Shown in pieces: positions 1-9,838 of a stretch of DNA of 39,121 bases. Numbering within the stretch: position 1 is the stretch's first letter; each line of letters opens with the position of its first letter. The translations under genes were made by a program, and so were the position numbers. The DNA is taken from positions 1 to 39,121 of the forward strand of contig VAXZ01000067.1 of the NCBI GenBank assembly GCA_005885035.1, in the 5' to 3' direction. The notes under the pieces are model-generated. The model was not told where the DNA came from. It was given only the letters and a program-made list of their open reading frames with translations, and made no database searches. The stretch comes from Actinomycetota bacterium. Lineage in GTDB: Bacteria; Actinomycetota; UBA4738; HRBIN12.

Positions 1-2
1 CG

Positions 3-134
3 GCGGTCGCGGTCGCGCAAGAGATCGTTCGGCGGCTCAATACCGCGGGCCTGGCGTCGCCGGCCCGGCTCCGCGGCCTCTTGCAACCGCCGGAGCCGGT
101 CGCAACCGAAGAGGACCCGGTGCCTGCGCCATGA
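3..134 (+). CDS. C-terminal fragment of an upstream CDS, possibly dihydroorotate dehydrogenase (PyrD)
   Basis: Open frame from the window edge (...AVAVAQEIVRRLNTAGLASPARLRGLLQPPEPVATEEDPVPAP*) whose TGA overlaps the pyrF ATG (ATGA). PyrD identity rests on the pyrF neighbour and the short C-terminal resemblance only. Confidence 0.4.
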   Translation, partial: AVAVAQEIVRRLNTAGLASPARLRGLLQPPEPVATEEDPVPAP

Positions 135-814
135 GACCGCGACCGGAGAACCCGCTGATCGTGGCGATCGACGTCTCCGACCTGGGGGAGGCCGTGGCCC
201 TCGTCGAGGCGTTGGCGCCGCACACGGCGATGCTGAAGGTCGGGCTCGAGCTCTTCTGGGCGCACGGCCCTGAGGCGGTCCGTCTGGTCGCGGGGCGGGC
301 GCCGGTCTTCGTCGACTGCAAGCTGCACGACATCCCCACCACCGTCGAGCGCGCGAGCGCGAACGTCGCCCGGCTCGGGGTGCGGATGTTCAACGTGCAT
401 GCCTTGGGCGGCGAGGCGATGATGCGGGCGGCGCGCGAGGGTGCCCGACGAGGAGCCGATGCCTCGGGCAAGCCGGTGCCGCTCGTGCTCGGGGTGACGG
501 TTCTGTCGTCGCACGGTGGCGAGGGGCTCGCGTCGCCGGCGTCGCTCGCGTGGGAGGCGAAGGAAGCCGGGCTCGACGGCGTGGTCGTCTCCGGTGAGGA
601 TGTTCGGGATGTTCGCGACGCGTGCGGCGAGGACTTCGTGCTCGCCGTGCCGGGGATCCGACCCGAAGGATCGAACGGCCACGACCAGGTGCGCGTGCTG
701 ACACCGGCGGCTGCGATCGAGCGCGGCGCCGACTATCTCATCGTCGGACGCTCCATCACCGACGCGGCCGATCCCGTCGGTGTCGCACGCGGGATCCTGC
801 GTTCCGCGCACTGA
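131..814 (+). CDS. pyrF: Orotidine 5'-phosphate decarboxylase
   Basis: 227 aa; VAIDVSD, FVDCKLHDIPTTV and VPGIRPEG...IVGRSIT motifs of OMP decarboxylase. Confidence 0.93.
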   Translation: MRPRPENPLIVAIDVSDLGEAVALVEALAPHTAMLKVGLELFWAHGPEAVRLVAGRAPVFVDCKLHDIPTTVERASANVARLGVRMFNVHALGGEAMMRAAREGARRGADASGKPVPLVLGVTVLSSHGGEGLASPASLAWEAKEAGLDGVVVSGEDVRDVRDACGEDFVLAVPGIRPEGSNGHDQVRVLTPAAAIERGADYLIVGRSITDAADPVGVARGILRSAH

Positions 815-843
815 ATCCGCAGGCCACACGGTTCGTTTCGCGT

Positions 844-872
844 TTGTCCCGGTCACAGGCCGTGCGTATACT
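844..872 (+). promoter_or_regulatory. Putative sigma70-type promoter for mihF
   Basis: TTGTCC (844-849), 17-bp spacer, TATACT (867-872), followed by a leader with aaggag SD before ATG 908/914. Confidence 0.55.
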
Positions 873-907
873 CCCCGGGTTCCCGACCTTCCACCGAACG
901 AAGGAGT

Positions 908-1231
908 ATGTCGATGGCTCTTCCCGTGCTCACCCCCGAACAGCGCGCGCAGGCGCTTGCCAAAGCAGCGGAGGCTCGCAAGAAGCGCGCGGAGGTCAAA
1001 GGGGAGCTGAAGTCGGGGAAGCGAACGCTCGCCGATGTGCTGAAGACGGCGGGTGATGACGGCACGCTAGGCAAGATGAAGGTTTCGACCGTGCTCGAGT
1101 CATTGCCGGGTGTCGGCAAGGTGCGCGCGCAGAAGATCATGGAAGAGCTGGACATCTCCGCGAGCCGTCGCGTGCGCGGGCTCGGTTCGAAGCAGCGTGA
1201 GCTCTTGCTCGACAAGTTCGGGAAGAAGTAG
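908..1231 (+). CDS. mihF: Actinobacterial integration host factor (mIHF-like)
   Basis: 107 aa; lysine/alanine-rich N-terminus and LESLPGVGKVRAQKIMEELDISASRRVRGLG typical of mIHF; located directly before gmk. Start could be ATG 914. Confidence 0.87.
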   Translation: MSMALPVLTPEQRAQALAKAAEARKKRAEVKGELKSGKRTLADVLKTAGDDGTLGKMKVSTVLESLPGVGKVRAQKIMEELDISASRRVRGLGSKQRELLLDKFGKK

Positions 1232-1243
1232 CGGCGTCGCCTC

Positions 1244-1810
1244 GTGCATCGAGGCACGCTGATCGTCATCACCGGCCCCTCCGGGGTCGGGAAGGGAACC
1301 GTGATCCAACGGTTGCTGTCCCGGATCGCGGAGAGGCCGGCGCTTTCCGTGTCCGTCACGACCAGGGCCCCCCGTCCAGGCGAGACCGAGGGCGTCCACT
1401 ATCACTTCGTGACGGACCTGGAGTTCGACCGGATGATCGCGGATGGCTCCCTCCTGGAGTGGGCGGAGATCGTCGGGCACCGCTCGGGAACGCCGCGCCG
1501 ACCCGTCGAACAGCTGCTCGCCGCGGGTCGGGACGTGATCTTGGAGATCGACGTGAAGGGCGCCGAACAGGTGCGCGAGCGAGTGCCCGATGCCCTCCTG
1601 ATCTTCCTCGAGCCACCATCGCTCGATGTCCTCGAGGAGCGGCTGCGGGGTCGCGGGACCGAGACCGAGGCGATGATCGAGGACCGTCTGCGGCTGGCGG
1701 CCCGCGAGGTGGGCGAGGCGTCGTGGTTCCACGCCGTCGTGGTGAACGACGACGCCGATCGCGCCGCGGACGAGGTCGCTGCTATCATCGAGGCATCCCG
1801 CACCGTCTGA
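1244..1810 (+). CDS. gmk: Guanylate kinase
   Basis: GTG start; GPSGVGKGTV P-loop, SVTTRAPRPGE, DVILEIDVKGA. Confidence 0.95.
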   Translation: MHRGTLIVITGPSGVGKGTVIQRLLSRIAERPALSVSVTTRAPRPGETEGVHYHFVTDLEFDRMIADGSLLEWAEIVGHRSGTPRRPVEQLLAAGRDVILEIDVKGAEQVRERVPDALLIFLEPPSLDVLEERLRGRGTETEAMIEDRLRLAAREVGEASWFHAVVVNDDADRAADEVAAIIEASRTV

Positions 1811-1843
1811 CCTGCCCGAGAACACGGACTGGAGCGCCTTCCG

Positions 1844-2092
1844 ATGATCGAACCGAAGATCGACGAACTGCTGGCCACCGTCGACTCCAAGTACACGTTG
1901 GTGATCCTGTCGGCCAAGCGTGCACGCGAGATCAACTCGTACTACAACCAGCTCGGTGAGGGGCGAGGCGAGTTCGTCCCGCCGCTCGTCGAGTCGGGCC
2001 TGCGGAACAAGCCTCTCTCGATCGCCCTCGAGGAGATCGCCGAGAGCAAGATCGACTACGAGCGCCTCGAGGAGATCACCGAGGTCGACTGA
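1844..2092 (+). CDS. rpoZ: DNA-directed RNA polymerase omega subunit
   Basis: 82 aa; [20 protein letters not shown]...[16 protein letters not shown]. Confidence 0.92.
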   Translation: MIEPKIDELLATVDSKYTLVILSAKRAREINSYYNQLGEGRGEFVPPLVESGLRNKPLSIALEEIAESKIDYERLEEITEVD

Positions 2093-2093
2093 C

Positions 2094-3320
2094 GTGCCCG
2101 AGCCACGCGGTCGCCGTGTGTTGCTCGGTGTAACCGGTGGCGTCGCGGCGTACAAGTCCGCGCTCCTCGCACGCCTGCTCTCCGAAGCGGGTATGGACGT
2201 CACGGCCGTCCTCACCGACTCGGCGACCCGATTCGTCGGACCCGAGACCTTCTCGGCCTTGACCGGTCACTCCGCCTACGTTTCCCTCTGGGATCGTCCG
2301 GGCGAGATCCTCCACGTTCGTTTGGCGCACGAGACCGACGTCGCGGTCGTTGCGCCGTGTACGGCGAACACGATCGCGAAGCTCGCGCAGGGCCTCGCCG
2401 ACGACCTCCTCGCTTCGACCTTGCTCGAGTACGACGGCCCGCTGGTCCTCGCACCGGCGATGCATCCGGGGATGTGGGGTGCGGTTGCCACGCAGACCAA
2501 TGTCGCAACGCTTTCGTCGCGTGGCGTGCGGTTCGTCGGGCCGGTCGACGGTCCCCTCGCGCACGGCGACATCGGCCCCGGTCGGATGAGCGAGCCCGCG
2601 GAGATCGCGGACGCCGTCTTCGCGGCCGTCCGGCCCCGCGATCTCGACGGAACACGCGTCCTCGTCACGGCCGGGCCGACCCACGAGCCGATCGATCCGG
2701 TCCGCTATATCGGCAACCGGTCGAGCGGGAAGATGGGTGTCGCGATCGCGCGTGAAGCGGCCGCTCGAGGCGCCGAGGTCACGTTGGTGCTCGGTCCCGC
2801 CACCATCGCGCCTCCACCGGCCGTGGAGGTTATCCGGGTCCAGACGGCCGATGAGATGCGTTCGGCGGTGATCGATCGGTTCACCGCGGCCGATGCGGTC
2901 GTGATGGCTGCCGCGGTGGCGGACTTCCGTCCGAAGGCGCCGAACGATCGGAAGATGAAGAAAGACGCAGGCGTCCCCGACCTGATGCTGGAGCCGACCC
3001 CGGACATCCTGGGCGAGCTGGGGGAGCGGAGACGGTCCGGTCAGGTCCTCGTGGGCTTCGCGGCGGAGACCGATGATGTGGAGGAGGCGGGTCGCGCGAA
3101 GCTGCGGAGCAAGCACCTCGATGCGCTCGTGGCGAACAGGGTCGGCCGGGAGGGCACCGGGTTCGGCAGCGAGAGGAACGACGCGACGATCCTGGTGGCC
3201 GGCGGGCGGGACGTGCCGATGCGGATCTGGTCGAAGGCAGAGCTCGCTTCGGCCGTCTGCGACCTCATCGTCCGGTTCCTGACGGGCCCCGGGGTCGCCG
3301 GTAGACTCGGGCGATCATGA
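2094..3320 (+). CDS. coaBC: Bifunctional phosphopantothenoylcysteine decarboxylase/phosphopantothenate-cysteine ligase
   Basis: GTG start at 2094 preferred over track start 1920; [47 protein letters not shown]. Confidence 0.93.
   Translation: MPEPRGRRVLLGVTGGVAAYKSALLARLLSEAGMDVTAVLTDSATRFVGPETFSALTGHSAYVSLWDRPGEILHVRLAHETDVAVVAPCTANTIAKLAQGLADDLLASTLLEYDGPLVLAPAMHPGMWGAVATQTNVATLSSRGVRFVGPVDGPLAHGDIGPGRMSEPAEIADAVFAAVRPRDLDGTRVLVTAGPTHEPIDPVRYIGNRSSGKMGVAIAREAAARGAEVTLVLGPATIAPPPAVEVIRVQTADEMRSAVIDRFTAADAVVMAAAVADFRPKAPNDRKMKKDAGVPDLMLEPTPDILGELGERRRSGQVLVGFAAETDDVEEAGRAKLRSKHLDALVANRVGREGTGFGSERNDATILVAGGRDVPMRIWSKAELASAVCDLIVRFLTGPGVAGRLGRS
3279..3307 (+). promoter_or_regulatory. Putative promoter of metK giving a leaderless or near-leaderless transcript
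   Basis: CTGACG (3279-3284), 17-bp spacer, TAGACT (3302-3307); the ATG is at 3317, 10 nt after the last T of the -10. Confidence 0.55.
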
Positions 3321-4510
3321 GCAAGGGCTACCTGTTCTCATCCGAATCCGTGACCGAGGGACACCCCGACAAGCTCGCCGACCAGATCAGCGATGCCGTT
3401 CTGGATGCGATGCTCGCCAAGGATCCGAACAGCCGCGTCGCGTGCGAGACCCTGGTGACGACGGGGGTCGTCTTCGTTTCCGGCGAGATCACCACCGAGG
3501 GGTACGTCGACATCCCGTCGGTCGTCCGGAACACCGTGGTCGAGGTCGGCTACACGGATGCTCGGTTCGGGCTCGACGGCTACACCTGCGGTGTGATCAC
3601 CGCGATCCAAGAGCAGTCGCCCGACATCGCGATCGGGGTGGAGCACGCGCTCGAGGAGCGTGAGGAGCATTCGCTCGATGCGCTGGACATGCTCGGTGCG
3701 GGCGACCAGGGGATGATGTTCGGGTACGCATGTCGCGAGACCGACGAGCTTATGCCGTTGCCGATCGCCTTGGCCCACCGTCTCGCCCGGCGACTGTCCG
3801 ACGTCCGCAAGGCCGGCATCGTTCCGTACCTGCGCCCCGACGGCAAGAGTCAGGTCTCGGTTGAGTACGTCGACGGCAAGCCGACACGGGTCGACACCGT
3901 ATTGATCAGCGCACAGCACCGGGAGGAGGTCGACGTCGAGACGCTCCTTCGCCCGGATGTCGAGGCCGAGGTGATCGATCCAGTGTTCCGCGAGTTCCCG
4001 GAGCTCACCACCGAAGGCGTGAGGGTGCTCGTGAATCCCACGGGGCGGTTCGAGGTCGGCGGACCGAAGGCGGATACCGGCCTCACGGGCCGCAAGATCA
4101 TCGTCGACTCGTACGGCGGGATGGCGCCGCACGGCGGCGGCGCCTTCAGCGGGAAGGACCCGACGAAGGTCGACCGCTCCGGCGCGTACATGACGAGGTA
4201 CGTCGCCAAGAACGTGGTGGCGGCCGGACTGGCGGACAGGTGTCTCCTGCAGGTCGCGTACGCGATCGGCACGGCGCATCCGGTGTCGCTGATGGTCGAT
4301 AGCTCCGGGACCGAACAGGTGGATCCCGGAAAGCTCCAGGCGGCGATCTGGGAGATCTTCGACTTCCGCCCGGCGGCGATCATCCGGGACCTGGATCTGG
4401 CTCGTCCGATCTACCAGGAGACGGCCGCCTACGGGCATTTCGGGCGCAAGGAGTTCCCCTGGGAGGCCACGGATCGCGTCGACGCGCTCCGGAGCGCCGT
4501 CGACGCCTGA
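3317..4510 (+). CDS. metK: S-adenosylmethionine synthase
   Basis: 397 aa; [48 protein letters not shown]. Confidence 0.98.
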   Translation: MSKGYLFSSESVTEGHPDKLADQISDAVLDAMLAKDPNSRVACETLVTTGVVFVSGEITTEGYVDIPSVVRNTVVEVGYTDARFGLDGYTCGVITAIQEQSPDIAIGVEHALEEREEHSLDALDMLGAGDQGMMFGYACRETDELMPLPIALAHRLARRLSDVRKAGIVPYLRPDGKSQVSVEYVDGKPTRVDTVLISAQHREEVDVETLLRPDVEAEVIDPVFREFPELTTEGVRVLVNPTGRFEVGGPKADTGLTGRKIIVDSYGGMAPHGGGAFSGKDPTKVDRSGAYMTRYVAKNVVAAGLADRCLLQVAYAIGTAHPVSLMVDSSGTEQVDPGKLQAAIWEIFDFRPAAIIRDLDLARPIYQETAAYGHFGRKEFPWEATDRVDALRSAVDA

Positions 4511-6311
4511 GGCGCTCTCCGGCCCGGTCGCGGTCTGCATCGACCGACCGGTCCTCTCGCTCGACCGGCCGTTCACGTACACGCTCCCGGCCGAGCTCGG
4601 TGCGGGGGTCGGCTCGTACGTCCGCGTCCGGTTCCACGGCAAGCTGACGCGCGCGTGGATCGTCGGCACCGCCGACGAGCTTCCGGTTCGGATGCTCCCG
4701 GTGACGCGGCTCGTGTCGGCGGTTCGGTTCTTCGATGAACCGATGCTCCAGCTCGCGAGGTGGATCAGCGAGCGATACGTCGCGCCGCTCGCGACGGTGC
4801 TCGGTGTGCTTTCGCCGCCGCGGGTAGCGGGTGAAGAGGCCGACCTCACCCAGACCGTCGACGATCGCGCGCAGCGACCGGAGGTCCCGAAGGGGCCGGG
4901 TGCTCCGCCGGCCCCGGCAACGCTCTCCGGATATCGGGGTGGACCCGAGCTGATCCGAGCGATCGGCGGGGCCACGGGAGCGTTCATCCTGCGGCCGGCG
5001 CCCGAGGATGAGCAGGCCGCCGCCGTCCACGCCGTGCGGGAATGTCTCGCCCGTGGACGGCGCGCGATCGTTGTGGTGCCCGAGGCGGCACCGGTGCCCG
5101 CGACGGCGGGCGCGCTTCGCGCGGTCTTCGGCGACCGGATCTGTCTCTACCTCGGGGGCGACAAGCGGCAGCGCTACCGTGACTGGCTCGGCCTGCGCGA
5201 TGGCCGCTACGACGTCGTCGTCGGGACACGCCCCGCGGTGTTCGCGCCGTTGCGCGACGTCGGGCTTGTGTACGTGTCCCGGGAATCCCACGCCGCGCAT
5301 CGAGACGATCGCGCTCCGTACCATCACGTCCGGGACGTCGCGCTGCAGCGGACCCGACTTTCCGGCGGCACGTGCGTGCTCGCCGCCCTCTGCCCGACCG
5401 GGGAGGCCTCGGCGCTCGGCATACCGGTCGTGACGCCCGCCGATCGCCGGTGGCCCGTGGTCGAGGTCGTTCGTCCCGGACCCGAGGGGAGGGCACCCCG
5501 GCTCGTGCAGGCGCTCCGCTCGGTCCGTCGGGCATTCATCTACGCGCCCGTGCCGGGCTACGGGGTCGCCGAGATCTGCCGCGCGTGCGGCCAACCCGCC
5601 TCCTGTGCGTCGTGCGGCGGGCTTCTCCGCGCCGAGTCGGGACAGGTGCGGTGCATCGTGTGCTCCTCCGTGGGGGTCTGCGCCGTCTGCGGTGGCACGC
5701 GGTTCGGGATCCGGCGCGGGGGCGCCGAGCGCGTCGAAGGATGGGCGACCCGGAGCGCATCCGTCCCCGTCGCGAGGCCGTCCCGCCCGAGGTTGCCGAA
5801 GCCGACCGGGGAGATCGTCGTGGGTGGCGCCGAGCTCGTCCGCGATCTCGGCCCGGGGGAGCTGGATCTCGTCGCCGTGCTGGACGCGGATGCGGCTGCC
5901 CGCCGGCCGGGCTTGGCCGCGCGCGAGCGCGCCCTGGCGATCTGGATGGAGGCGGTCGGATGGGCCCGGCCGGCGGGCCGCGCCATCGTGCAGAGCTCGC
6001 ATCCGTCGGATCCCGCGGTGCAGGCGCTCGTCCGTGGGAACCCTGACCGGTTCCTCGCCCGCGAGCGAGAACAGCGCGCCGCCGCCGGGTTCCCGGTCGG
6101 TGCGCCCGTGTTCCGGGTGATCGGGGGAGAGGGCCTGGAGTCCGCGCTCGCCGAGCACGAACCGTTGACATCGCTGGTCACGACGCTCGGAGACCGAACG
6201 ATATGCTTGCTCGCGCTCGAGGCTGGAAGGGTCCCGGCTTTCGGCCGGGCGATGCGCGATCTGGCGGTCGGGGGGGTCGTGGAGCGCGTCGAGGCGGAGC
6301 CGCATCTGTAG
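4509..6311 (+). CDS. priA: Primosomal protein N' (PriA) of the actinobacterial ATPase-degenerate type
   Basis: N-terminal 3'-binding-domain-like PVAVCIDRPVLSLDRPFTYTLP starts upstream of the first canonical start (4692); four zinc CxxC pairs (CRAC, CASC, CIVC, CAVC). No Walker A GSGKT and no DEEH. 5' end uncertain because no ATG/GTG/TTG precedes 4692 in frame. Confidence 0.78.
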   Translation, partial: EALSGPVAVCIDRPVLSLDRPFTYTLPAELGAGVGSYVRVRFHGKLTRAWIVGTADELPVRMLPVTRLVSAVRFFDEPMLQLARWISERYVAPLATVLGVLSPPRVAGEEADLTQTVDDRAQRPEVPKGPGAPPAPATLSGYRGGPELIRAIGGATGAFILRPAPEDEQAAAVHAVRECLARGRRAIVVVPEAAPVPATAGALRAVFGDRICLYLGGDKRQRYRDWLGLRDGRYDVVVGTRPAVFAPLRDVGLVYVSRESHAAHRDDRAPYHHVRDVALQRTRLSGGTCVLAALCPTGEASALGIPVVTPADRRWPVVEVVRPGPEGRAPRLVQALRSVRRAFIYAPVPGYGVAEICRACGQPASCASCGGLLRAESGQVRCIVCSSVGVCAVCGGTRFGIRRGGAERVEGWATRSASVPVARPSRPRLPKPTGEIVVGGAELVRDLGPGELDLVAVLDADAAARRPGLAARERALAIWMEAVGWARPAGRAIVQSSHPSDPAVQALVRGNPDRFLAREREQRAAAGFPVGAPVFRVIGGEGLESALAEHEPLTSLVTTLGDRTICLLALEAGRVPAFGRAMRDLAVGGVVERVEAEPHL

Positions 6312-6321
6312 GAGTGGGATC

Positions 6322-6843
6322 ATGATCGTGCCCATCCGGACACTCGGTGACCCCGTCCTGCGCGAGCATTCGAAGCCCGTGTCCGATTTCGATCGGAAGC
6401 TCCATCTGCTGTGCGACGACATGCTCGAGACGATGTACGCGGCGCCCGGGGTCGGGCTCGCGGGGCCCCAGGTCGGGATCACGCTCCGCCTGTTCGTGTT
6501 CGACGACGGAGAGACCGGGCCGACGTTCATCGCCAACCCCGTCCTGCTCGATCCATCGGGAACGGTGGTGGAAGAGGAGGGGTGCTTGTCGATCCCCGGT
6601 CCCTATCACCCGACGCCCCGATCGGAGCGGATCCGATGTCGCGGGCAGGATGTGAAAGGCCAGGACCTCGAGATGGACGGGGAAGGGTTGCTGGCGCGGA
6701 TCTTCCAGCACGAGACCGATCATCTCGACGGCATGCTCTACATCGATCGCCTGGATGAGGCGGGTCGTCGCGAGGTGTTGGCCGACCTCCGGCGGCTCGA
6801 GCTGGGTCTCCAGGAGCCGCGGGCACGAAGGCGTCCGGAGTGA
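6322..6843 (+). CDS. def: Peptide deformylase
   Basis: GVGLAGPQVG, EEGCLSIPG and QHETDHLDG motifs. Confidence 0.96.
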   Translation: MIVPIRTLGDPVLREHSKPVSDFDRKLHLLCDDMLETMYAAPGVGLAGPQVGITLRLFVFDDGETGPTFIANPVLLDPSGTVVEEEGCLSIPGPYHPTPRSERIRCRGQDVKGQDLEMDGEGLLARIFQHETDHLDGMLYIDRLDEAGRREVLADLRRLELGLQEPRARRRPE

Positions 6844-6865
6844 ATCGTCGCCTATCCTGCCCCGC

Positions 6866-7807
6866 GTGACCGTCCGCGTCGTGTTCCTCGGCAACGACCG
6901 GTTGTCCGTGCCCCCGCTCGAGGCGATCATCGGCGAACCTGATCTCGATCCGGTGCTGATCGTCACGAACCCCGCGAAGCCGGCGGGCCGCGGTTCCCAT
7001 CCCACCCGCACGCCGGTCGCGGAGGCCGCGGCGCGTGCGCAGCTGCCGTTGCTCGAGGCCGAGAGCCTCCGCGCGGGCTCGTCGCTCGAGGCTCTCCTCG
7101 CGGCCGCGCCCGATGTCGTGGTCGTCGTCGCCTACGGCGAGATCCTCCAGCGGGAGGTGCTCGAGGCGGGCGGGTTCGGCGCCCTCAACCTGCACTTCTC
7201 CTTGTTGCCGAGGTGGCGGGGCGCGGCTCCGGTCCAGCACGCCTTGCTGGCGGGTGACGAGGTCACCGGCGTGACGGTGATGCGCATGGATGAAGGCCTC
7301 GACACCGGCCCCATCCTCAATCAGCTCGAGGAGCGGATCCGACCCGAGGACGACGCCGGGTCGTTGGGCGCGCGCCTCGCCCACAACGGGGGGATGCTGC
7401 TCGTCGGTGTGCTCCGTATGTTGCCGACGGGAGGCGTCCCCGCGAGACCGCAGGACGATCGTCTGGCCACGTGGGCGCCCCGGCTGCTCGCGGAGGACCG
7501 GGTCGTCGATTGGACGCTGCCGGCGGACACGATCGTCCGTCGTGTTCGCGCGCTCGCGCCGGACCCGGGCGCGACGACGAGGTTCCGAGGTGAACCGCTC
7601 AAGGTGATCGCCGCGGGTGTGGATCACGACTCGTCACGACGGGACGTTCCCGGGACGGTCATCGGGACCGACCGTCGGGGCGTCCTCGTCGCGAGCGGGC
7701 AGGGTGGCGTCCGGCTGGTCGAGGTCGCCCCGGCCGGGCGGAAACGGATGGCCGCATCCGCATGGGCGCGCGGCGCGAGGTTCGTCGGCGACGATCGGCT
7801 GGGATGA
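6866..7807 (+). CDS. fmt: Methionyl-tRNA formyltransferase
   Basis: GTG start at 6866; VVFLGNDRLSVPPLEAI, LNLHFSLLPRWRGAAPVQHALLAGD, MDEGLDTGPIL. Confidence 0.94.
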   Translation: MTVRVVFLGNDRLSVPPLEAIIGEPDLDPVLIVTNPAKPAGRGSHPTRTPVAEAAARAQLPLLEAESLRAGSSLEALLAAAPDVVVVVAYGEILQREVLEAGGFGALNLHFSLLPRWRGAAPVQHALLAGDEVTGVTVMRMDEGLDTGPILNQLEERIRPEDDAGSLGARLAHNGGMLLVGVLRMLPTGGVPARPQDDRLATWAPRLLAEDRVVDWTLPADTIVRRVRALAPDPGATTRFRGEPLKVIAAGVDHDSSRRDVPGTVIGTDRRGVLVASGQGGVRLVEVAPAGRKRMAASAWARGARFVGDDRLG

Positions 7808-9120
7808 ACCCGCGGCCGGGGCCGACGGCACGCTCCGTCGCACTCGAGGCGATCCGCAGGGTGGTCGACGAAGGCGCGTACTCGAACCTGCTGGTGCCGG
7901 CGTTGCTCGGCCGCTCGGGTTTGGACGGGCGGGATCGGGCGTTCGCTGCGGAGCTAGCGTACGGGACGCTTCGGCGCCTGATCCCCCTCGATCACGCGAT
8001 CGAAGCTCGCTCGAGCAGGCCGATCGCCCGCATGACGCCGGGAGCGAGGAACGCGATCCGGTTGGGTGCCTACCAGATCGCGTACACCTCCGTACCGGCG
8101 CACGCGGCGGTCGGCGAAACCGTCGGGCTGGTCGGCCCCCGGGAGCGAGCCTTCGTTAACGCCGTCCTCCGTCGGGTCGCGGACGACCCGCCGCCGCCGG
8201 CCGAGGGCGACGATGACGACGCCGTGAGCCACCGGACCGGGCTCGCGCCGTGGGCGGTGCGGGAGCTCAGGCGTCTGGTCGGCGCCGAGACCGAGGCCGC
8301 GGCCGCGGCGTTCGCCGATCGTGGGGGACTCTGCATCCGTGCGAACAGCCCCCGGGTCGAGATCGGCTCGCTGATCCAGGCGTTGCGCGACGATGGCCGC
8401 GACCCGCGGCCATCGTCGCTCGATCCCGAGTGCGTCCTGCTCGACGGCGGGGACCCCACCACCCTCCCCGGCTTCCGGGAAGGGTGGTTCGCGATCCAGG
8501 ACCATGCCTCGGCGTTCGTCGTACGCGTCCTCGACCCCCGTCCGGGTGAGCACATCGCGGACGTCTGCGCCGCGCCGGGTGGGAAGGCGCTGCACGCGGC
8601 GGCGCTCGTGAGGGCCTCGGGCGCAGGCGCGGTGGTCGCGGCCGATCGGAGCGAGCGGCGGGTCGGGCTGATCCGGCGCCAGGCGCGACGTCTGGACCTT
8701 TCGCCGTTGCTCGTGGTGCACGACGCCACACAGCCGGCCCTCGCCCATGGCTTCGATCGCGTGCTCGTGGATGCCCCGTGCAGCGGGATCGGGTCGGCAC
8801 GTCGCCGGCCGGAGCTCCTGTGGAGGGTCGACGAGAATCGGCTCACGACCCTCGCCGGCCGGCAGCTCCGTCTCGTGGAAGCGGCAGCCGACCTCGTGCG
8901 GCCCGGTGGTCGATTGGTCTACTCGGTCTGCACCTTCCCGAGGGCCGAGACGGAGGCGGTCTGCGATGCGCTGCTTCGCTCGCGCGGGGATCTCCGACCG
9001 CTCGCAACCGCGGGTCCGAACGGCACCTCGGAGCGGCATCGTCTGTGGCCGCACCGTGACGGCTCGGACGGCATGTTCGTGGCCGCGTTCTCCCGATCCA
9101 GCGCGATCGCGGCTGGTTGA
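7804..9120 (+). CDS. rsmB: 16S rRNA (cytosine-5)-methyltransferase RsmB (NusB domain + methyltransferase)
   Basis: N-terminal NusB-like domain; ADVCAAPGGKALHAAAL, VDAPCSGIGSARRRPEL, VYSVCTFPRAE. ATGA overlap with fmt. Confidence 0.93.
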   Translation: MNPRPGPTARSVALEAIRRVVDEGAYSNLLVPALLGRSGLDGRDRAFAAELAYGTLRRLIPLDHAIEARSSRPIARMTPGARNAIRLGAYQIAYTSVPAHAAVGETVGLVGPRERAFVNAVLRRVADDPPPPAEGDDDDAVSHRTGLAPWAVRELRRLVGAETEAAAAAFADRGGLCIRANSPRVEIGSLIQALRDDGRDPRPSSLDPECVLLDGGDPTTLPGFREGWFAIQDHASAFVVRVLDPRPGEHIADVCAAPGGKALHAAALVRASGAGAVVAADRSERRVGLIRRQARRLDLSPLLVVHDATQPALAHGFDRVLVDAPCSGIGSARRRPELLWRVDENRLTTLAGRQLRLVEAAADLVRPGGRLVYSVCTFPRAETEAVCDALLRSRGDLRPLATAGPNGTSERHRLWPHRDGSDGMFVAAFSRSSAIAAG

Positions 9121-9153
9121 GGGCGCGGATGCGACGGGTACGATACGCGCGTC

Positions 9154-9837
9154 ATGGGCAAGCTCTCGGCATCGATCCTGGCCTCGGATCTGGCGCGCCT
9201 GGGCGAAGAAGTGAAGCTGGTCGAGCCGTATGCCGAGGTCATCCATGTGGACATCATGGATGGGCACTTCGTGCCTCCGATCGCGCTCGGGGCGGTCGTC
9301 GTACGGAGCCTCCGCCCCGTGACGGAACGTCTGCTGCACGGCCACCTCATGGTCGACGCGCCCGAGGCGTACTTCGACGAGCTCCGCGAAGCCGGCCTCG
9401 ACCGGGTGAGCTTCCATCTCGAGGCGGTACCGGATCCGGGTCCAGCGATCCGCAAGGCGCGTGATGCCGGTCTGGGGGTCGGTCTGACCCTGAACCTCGA
9501 GACGTCCCTCGAGGCCGCCACGCCCTACCTCGAGGAGATCGACGACCTGATGCTGATGAGCATCCGTCCTGGGTGGTCGTTCCAGCAGCTCAACCCCGAG
9601 GTGTACCCACGTTTGGCAGCAGCGCGCGCTCAGATCGACCGGCGGAACCCCGCCGTCGATCTGGAGATCGACGGCGGGGTGAAGGTCGAGAACGCCGCCC
9701 GCGCCATCGACGCGGGCGCGAACGTCTTGGTCGCCGCGTCGGGCGTCTTCGCACAGCCGGACCCGGCGGCGGCGGCACGCGCCCTCGCCGAGATCGCGGC
9801 GGACGAACCGGCCCGACCGACCGGAAAGGTTCACTGA
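9154..9837 (+). CDS. rpe: Ribulose-phosphate 3-epimerase
   Basis: SASILASDLARLGEEV, VDIMDGHFVPPI, EIDGGVKVENA. Confidence 0.96.
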   Translation: MGKLSASILASDLARLGEEVKLVEPYAEVIHVDIMDGHFVPPIALGAVVVRSLRPVTERLLHGHLMVDAPEAYFDELREAGLDRVSFHLEAVPDPGPAIRKARDAGLGVGLTLNLETSLEAATPYLEEIDDLMLMSIRPGWSFQQLNPEVYPRLAAARAQIDRRNPAVDLEIDGGVKVENAARAIDAGANVLVAASGVFAQPDPAAAARALAEIAADEPARPTGKVH

Positions 9838-9838
9838 G

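Noticed and set aside
1920-2093. N-terminal extension of coaBC from the track start 1920
   Set aside because: It overlaps rpoZ in another frame and is Arg/Ser-rich; the conserved N-terminus VLLGVTGG follows GTG 2094.
2461-2480. CoaC motif PAMHPGMW instead of PAMNxxMW as a sign of inactivation
   Set aside because: I recall the N-to-H change in other actinobacterial CoaBC proteins; the rest of the protein is intact.
4380-6536. 718-aa minus-strand ORF
   Set aside because: Antisense to priA, def and the end of metK, which have recognisable motifs; low-complexity R/D/P/G translation.
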